From Verrucomicrobiota bacterium (GTDB lineage: Bacteria > Verrucomicrobiota > Verrucomicrobiae > Limisphaerales > UBA11358), in NCBI GenBank assembly GCA_014860005.1, contig JACZKP010000121.1, forward strand, positions 1 through 49,795: 49,795 nucleotides of DNA, given 5' to 3'. Both the position numbers and the translations under genes were made by a program. Of the stretch, positions 45,536 to 49,795 are shown in pieces. Each line of letters starts with the position of its first letter. The first letter of the stretch is position 1. The notes below the pieces were generated by a model, which ran no database searches, had not been told where the DNA came from, and saw only the letters and a list, made by a program, of their open reading frames with translations.

Positions 45536-46558
45536 TCATTGTTTCTCTGCGAGTGCTTTTGCCAGCGCGTTCACCAAATAATCCAGCAGCGGAATATAGC
45601 CGCCCTCCGTGCCTTTGACCCCACCGGGGAATTGAGCCACGTCCACCACCGTTGCGCCGGTGCCCCGCGCCACCGTTTCGGCGGTTCGCCGATTGAGATA
45701 TGGGTCAACAATGATCACGCGGGCGCCCGTCTCCTTCATCTTCGCCATCACGCCCGCCAGATGCGCGGGCGAAGGGGGAATGCCCGGTTTGGGTTCGAGA
45801 AACAATTCAATCTTCAGGCCGAAACGCTCCGCGAAGTAAACCCACGAGTTATGATACGCGACCAACTGCTGTCCTTTGAACGGTGCGAGCCTCGCCTGCC
45901 AGTCGGCCAGCTTGGTTGCGAGCGCCCCGCTGAACTTCTTCGCGTTCGCCTCGTAGAACTCGCGATTGCTCGCATCGATCTGGCCAAAAGCGTCCGCGAT
46001 GTGGCGGGCCACGATCTTCGCGTTCTCTGGATCTACGAGGTAATGTGGATTACCGCTGGCGTGAATGTCGCCCTTCGAGCGATCGAGTTGTGCGGGCACT
46101 TCGAGCATCCGGACGCCTTCACAGCAATTCACGTTGCCTTGTGCCGCCGAGATGATCCGGGCGTTGCGCGCCTGCTCAACCAGTTTGGGCAACCATCCGC
46201 TTTCCAACTCTGCGCCGCCATGGATCAGCGCGTCTGCTTTATTGAGCCTCACGATGAAACTGGGCCGGGCATCCACAAAGTGCGGGTCCTCCGTGGGCCG
46301 CGCCATGATGGTAAGCTCAATCTTCTCGCCCCCGATTTCCTTCGCAATGGCCGCCAGGTCCGGCGTGGTGGCGACGACGTTCAACTTCGCGTGCGCCGTC
46401 GCTGCGAACAACAGGGCGCCGCAAACCAGACGCAGGATCGCCCAAGCCACACAGGGACGCACAAACGCTGGCGCTGTGGCTCCGCGTTTCTCAACCCCCT
46501 GTGCGTCTCCGCGTTGATCAATTGATTCCAGAGAATTCGTTGTCATGTTCGTGTCCAT
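45536..46558 (-). CDS. znuA: Periplasmic zinc/manganese-binding protein (ZnuA family)
   Basis: 340 residues from ATG 46558 (another ATG is at 46546). An unusually long N-region precedes the signal hydrophobic core (AWAILRLVCGALLFAATAHA). Metal ligands of the cluster A-I fold are present: H93 (EDPHFVD), H172 (GNPHYLVD), H236 (AYHNSWVYF) and an acidic fourth ligand D285 (VDPYLNRR). Three histidines favour zinc over manganese. The His-rich flexible loop of enterobacterial ZnuA is absent. It lies 17 bp downstream of the porin gene and upstream of znuB, so it is one transcript with both. Confidence 0.9.
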   Translation of the reverse strand: MDTNMTTNSLESIDQRGDAQGVEKRGATAPAFVRPCVAWAILRLVCGALLFAATAHAKLNVVATTPDLAAIAKEIGGEKIELTIMARPTEDPHFVDARPSFIVRLNKADALIHGGAELESGWLPKLVEQARNARIISAAQGNVNCCEGVRMLEVPAQLDRSKGDIHASGNPHYLVDPENAKIVARHIADAFGQIDASNREFYEANAKKFSGALATKLADWQARLAPFKGQQLVAYHNSWVYFAERFGLKIELFLEPKPGIPPSPAHLAGVMAKMKETGARVIIVDPYLNRRTAETVARGTGATVVDVAQFPGGVKGTEGGYIPLLDYLVNALAKALAEKQ

Positions 46559-46575
46559 TGGTGTTCATCCGCGAC

Positions 46576-48114
46576 TCAGAACTTGTGCGCCGGGTGCGCG
46601 CCCAGCAGGAACTCGAATTGCAGCCACACGGAATGATCCGTGCCGAGGTGGCGACGATCGTCGTAGTTGTACTGCAGCCGGACCTTCGAGTACTCGGTCG
46701 GATACCAGGTCAGGTTGGGCGAGAGCCGCCAGCGGGAGTCACGGAACGGATCCCGACCCAAAGTGGCCTCGTCCAACGAGAGGTTCAATTTCTCGTAATC
46801 GCCCTTCACGCTGTCCACGTAATCGAAACGTACACCGCCCACCCAGCCCTTGCGAAAACCCCACAGCAGTTGCGAATAGAAACCGTAGTCCGTGAGCGTT
46901 TCCCGCCCCAACTGAGCGGGCGCCATCAAGTCCTCATCCATGACCGCCTCGCCGTCTTCATCCGCCACTTCCTGCCAGTCAAATGCTCCCACCTGATAAC
47001 GGCGCAACAATGCCTCGCTCTGCCACATCACAAACGGGAAGCCCGCGTGGGCGCTGGGGGATTTCCATTTCCACGTCAGATCCATCCCGTAAATCTGCGT
47101 GGTCGTGTCGCCGCTCTCGCCGCTGCTGTTGGGACCGAACGCCGCTGACGCGCCCAGCAACAGGATCTGATTATCCGTCACGTCGAACGACACCGCCCAG
47201 CGCGGCGTGAACAACAAGTCGCCCAAGCCACGCACCCCACGGTTGTTATCAGCATGGCGATAGGCAAACGGCAGTTCTTCCTCCGCTTCATGGCCATGAC
47301 TGTGACCGTCACTGCGAAAGCTCCACGCCGTTTCGCCGTGACTGTTCTGCACGCCCAGAAACAATTCAGAATATATTGGCGTGGGCATCAACCACGAGAG
47401 CCGCGCGCCGGGATTGCGCAAGCCGTCCGGTCCGAGAAATCGCGCATTCACCAACGGCGAATCCACAAAGGACCACTGATGCGGATGCTGCGTGTTCACC
47501 CGGCCAAATTCGGTCAGGTATTGCCCGGCGCGAAGCTGCAGATTCCCCGGCAGGGAAATGGTTTCCAGCCAGGCTTCCTCCAGTTCCAGGAACGATTCCC
47601 CTTCGGAATCAATGCTGAACAATACATTGGCGGCGCCGCGGAAATAAGGGTCCACCGCGCCAGTGAAATTCGCCTCCACGCCCTGCACGGTGAACCCACG
47701 CTGGTTGGGATCGTGCCCGCCCAACTGCGTGCCGCCATCAATGTCCTTGGCGGTCGAACCGCCCGCCGCAAACGTTCCCACGAGACCAATGTCCAAGTAA
47801 GCGTTGCCTCGCCCCACACGGAGCGGATCACTTGGCCGCCACGCTTCGACGTCGGCCTTGGCCGCGGGCTCCGCCAGGGTCGCAATTGCGGTTGTGCTGG
47901 CCGACTGTTGCCTGGCCAGCGCATCAAGCTTCTGGGTTAGCGTCTCCATCTGCTGGCGGTGCTCACGCTGGACCCGCTCGAAGCTTTCCTGCATCTGTTG
48001 CAGTTGCTGCTTCAATTGTTCAACTTCATTGGTCGGTTGCGCCTGAAGCACAAACGTGTTCAGTCCCAACGCGAACGCCCAAACGGCCATTCCTGCAATT
48101 CTGATCATTCTCAT
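46576..48114 (-). CDS. Outer-membrane porin-like protein of the zinc-uptake operon
   Basis: 512 residues from ATG 48114; an ATG eight codons earlier is possible. Signal peptide (RIAGMAVWAFALGLNTFVLQAQ), then a coiled coil (about 22-65, VEQLKQQLQQMQESFERVQRE). A beta-barrel follows with alternating strands and aromatic girdles (YLDIGLVGTF, LQLRAGQYLTEFGRVN, WVGGVRFDYVDS) and a final strand HSVWLQFEFLLGAHPAHKF. A loop carries SDGHSHGHEAEEE, a likely metal-binding site. Barrels of this type occur next to znu genes and may admit zinc across the outer membrane; that role is inference. It is first of the trio porin-znuA-znuB. Confidence 0.85.
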   Translation of the reverse strand: MRMIRIAGMAVWAFALGLNTFVLQAQPTNEVEQLKQQLQQMQESFERVQREHRQQMETLTQKLDALARQQSASTTAIATLAEPAAKADVEAWRPSDPLRVGRGNAYLDIGLVGTFAAGGSTAKDIDGGTQLGGHDPNQRGFTVQGVEANFTGAVDPYFRGAANVLFSIDSEGESFLELEEAWLETISLPGNLQLRAGQYLTEFGRVNTQHPHQWSFVDSPLVNARFLGPDGLRNPGARLSWLMPTPIYSELFLGVQNSHGETAWSFRSDGHSHGHEAEEELPFAYRHADNNRGVRGLGDLLFTPRWAVSFDVTDNQILLLGASAAFGPNSSGESGDTTTQIYGMDLTWKWKSPSAHAGFPFVMWQSEALLRRYQVGAFDWQEVADEDGEAVMDEDLMAPAQLGRETLTDYGFYSQLLWGFRKGWVGGVRFDYVDSVKGDYEKLNLSLDEATLGRDPFRDSRWRLSPNLTWYPTEYSKVRLQYNYDDRRHLGTDHSVWLQFEFLLGAHPAHKF

Positions 48115-48205
48115 ACAAACCCCGTGAAAGGTAGCCATTCAAAGTGGCATGTTAATGTTCAACCTCAAAAAGCCGAAACTCACTGCTCAAGAAACACCGG
48201 CGTAC

Positions 48206-48523
48206 TCAGAAACCGTGAGCGAGGCGAGGCGGGGCGCGTCCCGGCGGCAGGTAGAAACCGAAGCCTTCCGGAATCCTGGCCTTGGCGGCCAGCATACTGC
48301 AAAATGAGCACGGAACAGCCCCACGCGGAATCAAATCCGTTTCGGGAAGTTCAATCTGCCCCTGGGCCAGGAGACAAATCGCGCACAAAGTATGGTTGTG
48401 CTGGACTGCGTGATGCAACGCAGGACTTGCCGCAGTATAACCGGCGGCAAGCAACAAGGCAGTCAGCAAGGCGGCCAAAGACAACTTCGCCGCGAGTTCG
48501 GACGGTCTCTGTCCACGTTGCAT
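48206..48523 (-). CDS. Small His/Cys membrane protein (DUF2946-like), copy B
   Basis: 105 residues with one N-terminal hydrophobic segment (LSLAALLTALLLAAGYTA). The core ALHHAVQHNHTLCAICLLA then GQIE parallels copy A (ALHH, H, CA, LLA, GQVD), and the tail YLPPGRAPPRLA parallels YSLLPSRGPPA. An extra CSFC pair is present. Four Cys and five His in the short extracytoplasmic part suggest metal binding. It lies 91 bp upstream of the porin gene and probably heads the uptake operon, mirroring copy A beside the efflux operon. Confidence 0.7.
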   Translation of the reverse strand: MQRGQRPSELAAKLSLAALLTALLLAAGYTAASPALHHAVQHNHTLCAICLLAQGQIELPETDLIPRGAVPCSFCSMLAAKARIPEGFGFYLPPGRAPPRLAHGF

Positions 48524-48970
48524 AAGTCACCAGTAACAAAACGGTCGCCCACCGCAAGCGCCGAATGACGACACGCTGCGGAGCACAGCCGGCGTCGCGC
48601 GCATGTCCATTGAGACGATTACCAAAACAAACCGACCGAGGGTAGTATGTTGGAGGCATTCCAACTCCCACGCCGCTTAAGTCCACATCATGGACTAAGA
48701 ACCAGCGGTAAATCTCCAATCCACACGCAGCGCCGATCATTCACTGACGATCGTCAATCGGCGTTTCTGTAAGCATTGCACCTACACGGGGTCCGAGACG
48801 TTGAAGCTTCAGTGCTTTGCTTCGCATTCCAAACCGCTGACGCGCCAGGTGGCGGCGCGCTGATCGTCTCTGGCAGGTCATGTGCTTGGTAAGTGGTCGG
48901 CTCTGTTTCCGGGTGTGGTGAGACATGGGTGTGTGGTTCAGGGATTAATAACAAGGAATTATTCAAAGTT
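48524..48970. other. Intergenic region upstream of the uptake operon
   Basis: 447 bp without a gene I can support, between divergent genes, so it should hold two promoters. The clearest signal is a dyad AGTCCA-N5-TGGACT (48680-48696). Its right half lies in TCATGGACTAA (48688-48698), an 11-mer that also occurs at 37988-37998 upstream of the paralogous small His/Cys gene. Before the GTG at 48971 there is an AAGGAA stretch that could serve as a ribosome-binding site, though it is somewhat distant. Short open frames here look non-coding. Confidence 0.5.
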
Positions 48971-49795
48971 GTGAGTTGGAAGTATCTGTTGCTGTCGGGG
49001 GTCGTAAGCGGGTTGTTGATTGGTTCTTCAAATCTGTTCGCCCAGAATTCTCAGAGTGTAAACCTGGCTTGGGATGCGAGCCCCAGTCCAAACGTCACCA
49101 GTTACCGGGTGCATTACGGGACCACGAGTGGCGTTTACTCGTATTCCACAAACGTTGGCAACCAAACCTCGGCCAGAATTGCGGAGTTGCAAAGCGGCCA
49201 GACCTACTTTTTCGCAGCAACAGCGCTCCATTCCACCGGAGTCGAGAGCATTCATTCCAACGAAGTGAGCCATCAGGTTCCGCTGTTAACACCACCCACC
49301 ATTGTCCTGACCTCTCCGACCTCTGGCGCGAGTTACACGGCACCCGCGAGCGTCAGTCTTGCCGCCAGTGTCACCGCCAACGGGCAAACGATCACCAAGG
49401 TTCAATTCTACAACGGCACGACGCTGTTGGGCGAAGACACCGCCGCGCCATACAATTTTGCCTGGAACAGTGTGAACGCAGGCAGCTACAGCCTGACGGC
49501 CCGCGCGGTCTATGGGACGGGGAGTACAGTTGCTTCATCTTCGGTCGGCATCGCCGTCACCAATCCACCACCCTCCATTGCGCTCACCACGCCGAGCAAC
49601 GGCGCAAGTTACATGGCACCCGCGAGTGTTAACCTTGCCGCCAGTGTCACCGCGAACGGGCAAACGATCACCAAAGTTCAGTTTTACAATGGCACGACGC
49701 TGTTGGGCGAAGACACCGCCGCGCCATACAATTTTGCGTGGAACAGTGTGAACGCAGGCAGCTACAGCCTGACGGCCCGCGCGGTCTATGGGACC
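48971..49795 (+). CDS. Secreted fibronectin type III / Ig-like repeat protein (partial, runs off the window)
   Basis: At least 275 residues from GTG 48971 ([16 protein letters not shown], signal peptide ending FAQ). Residues about 29-105 form a fibronectin type III domain ([21 protein letters not shown]). From residue 108 on, 92-residue bacterial Ig-like repeats begin (PPTIVLTSP...; [31 protein letters not shown]). Two units are visible, nearly identical in DNA, and the frame is still open at the window edge. Such proteins are typically very long surface or secreted adhesins or glycan-binding proteins in PVC bacteria. Confidence 0.88.
   Translation, partial: MSWKYLLLSGVVSGLLIGSSNLFAQNSQSVNLAWDASPSPNVTSYRVHYGTTSGVYSYSTNVGNQTSARIAELQSGQTYFFAATALHSTGVESIHSNEVSHQVPLLTPPTIVLTSPTSGASYTAPASVSLAASVTANGQTITKVQFYNGTTLLGEDTAAPYNFAWNSVNAGSYSLTARAVYGTGSTVASSSVGIAVTNPPPSIALTTPSNGASYMAPASVNLAASVTANGQTITKVQFYNGTTLLGEDTAAPYNFAWNSVNAGSYSLTARAVYGT
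49292..49795 (+). repeat. Tandem 276-bp coding repeat (Ig-like units)
   Basis: Unit 1 starts at 49292 and unit 2 at 49568, with very high nucleotide identity, especially from about 49361 (unit 1) and 49637 (unit 2). The array probably continues past the window end. Confidence 0.85.

Noticed and set aside
44951..46525. 524-codon plus-strand open frame
   Set aside because: Antisense to znuB/znuA with no recognisable motif; a shadow of those genes.
1..49795. tRNA, rRNA or CRISPR features
   Set aside because: No T-arm/anticodon patterns, rRNA sequence or regularly spaced repeat-spacer arrays were recognised on either strand.

Overview
The window most likely comes from a Verrucomicrobiota chromosome, probably a Limisphaerales/Pedosphaera-like lineage. 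The GC-rich coding, a DUF1501 protein, a PEP-CTERM-anchored secreted protein, a PVC-style pseudopilin, duplicated MacB/ADOP permeases with an N-terminal prefix domain, and many short palindromic and heptamer repeats all point that way. No rRNA or tRNA gene and no CRISPR array was seen. The lineage call is inference from gene families, not from a marker gene.

Layout. (1) 1-6.5 kb: a mixed accessory stretch with the tail of an IS630-type transposase, a small membrane protein, a PfpI/DJ-1 protein, a 269-bp palindromic repeat, a secreted alpha/beta hydrolase, a zinc alcohol dehydrogenase, a 5'-truncated DUF1501 gene and a leftover 3' end of a second pyruvate phosphate dikinase gene. (2) 6.5-14.2 kb, minus strand: a compact four-gene unit comprising a large N6-adenine methyltransferase, a small protein with PD-(D/E)XK-like residues (overlapping ATGA), an SNF2 helicase and a SWIM zinc-finger protein. 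This is the best candidate here for an undescribed restriction or defence system. (3) 14.4-21.4 kb: divergent housekeeping genes, ppdK (minus) and cobalamin-dependent metH (plus). metH carries a perfect hairpin and heptamer repeats inside its reading frame.

(4) 21.4-33.8 kb, all minus: a PadR repressor with a clear promoter and two operators, then an ABC ATPase, three tandem ADOP/MacB permeases, two small exported proteins, a second ABC ATPase and a membrane-fusion protein. This looks like one PadR-controlled MacAB-like export cluster. (5) 34-48.5 kb: a metal (probably zinc) homeostasis island. It holds a Fur/Zur-family regulator translated with two choice-of-anchor M proteins; a CzcCBA-type efflux operon whose adaptor carries four identical-spacing CX2HX6CX2C modules; a ZnuA/ZnuB pair without an ATPase; an outer-membrane porin; and two small His/Cys proteins of one family flanking the island. 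Efflux and uptake lie tail to tail, as expected for two arms of one homeostatic circuit. (6) 48.97 kb to the end: the start of a secreted fibronectin/Ig-repeat protein running off the window.

Start codons were chosen by hand. Several of the longest open frames begin at TTG or lie upstream of a better ATG, so the starts given here are often shorter than the maximal frame.
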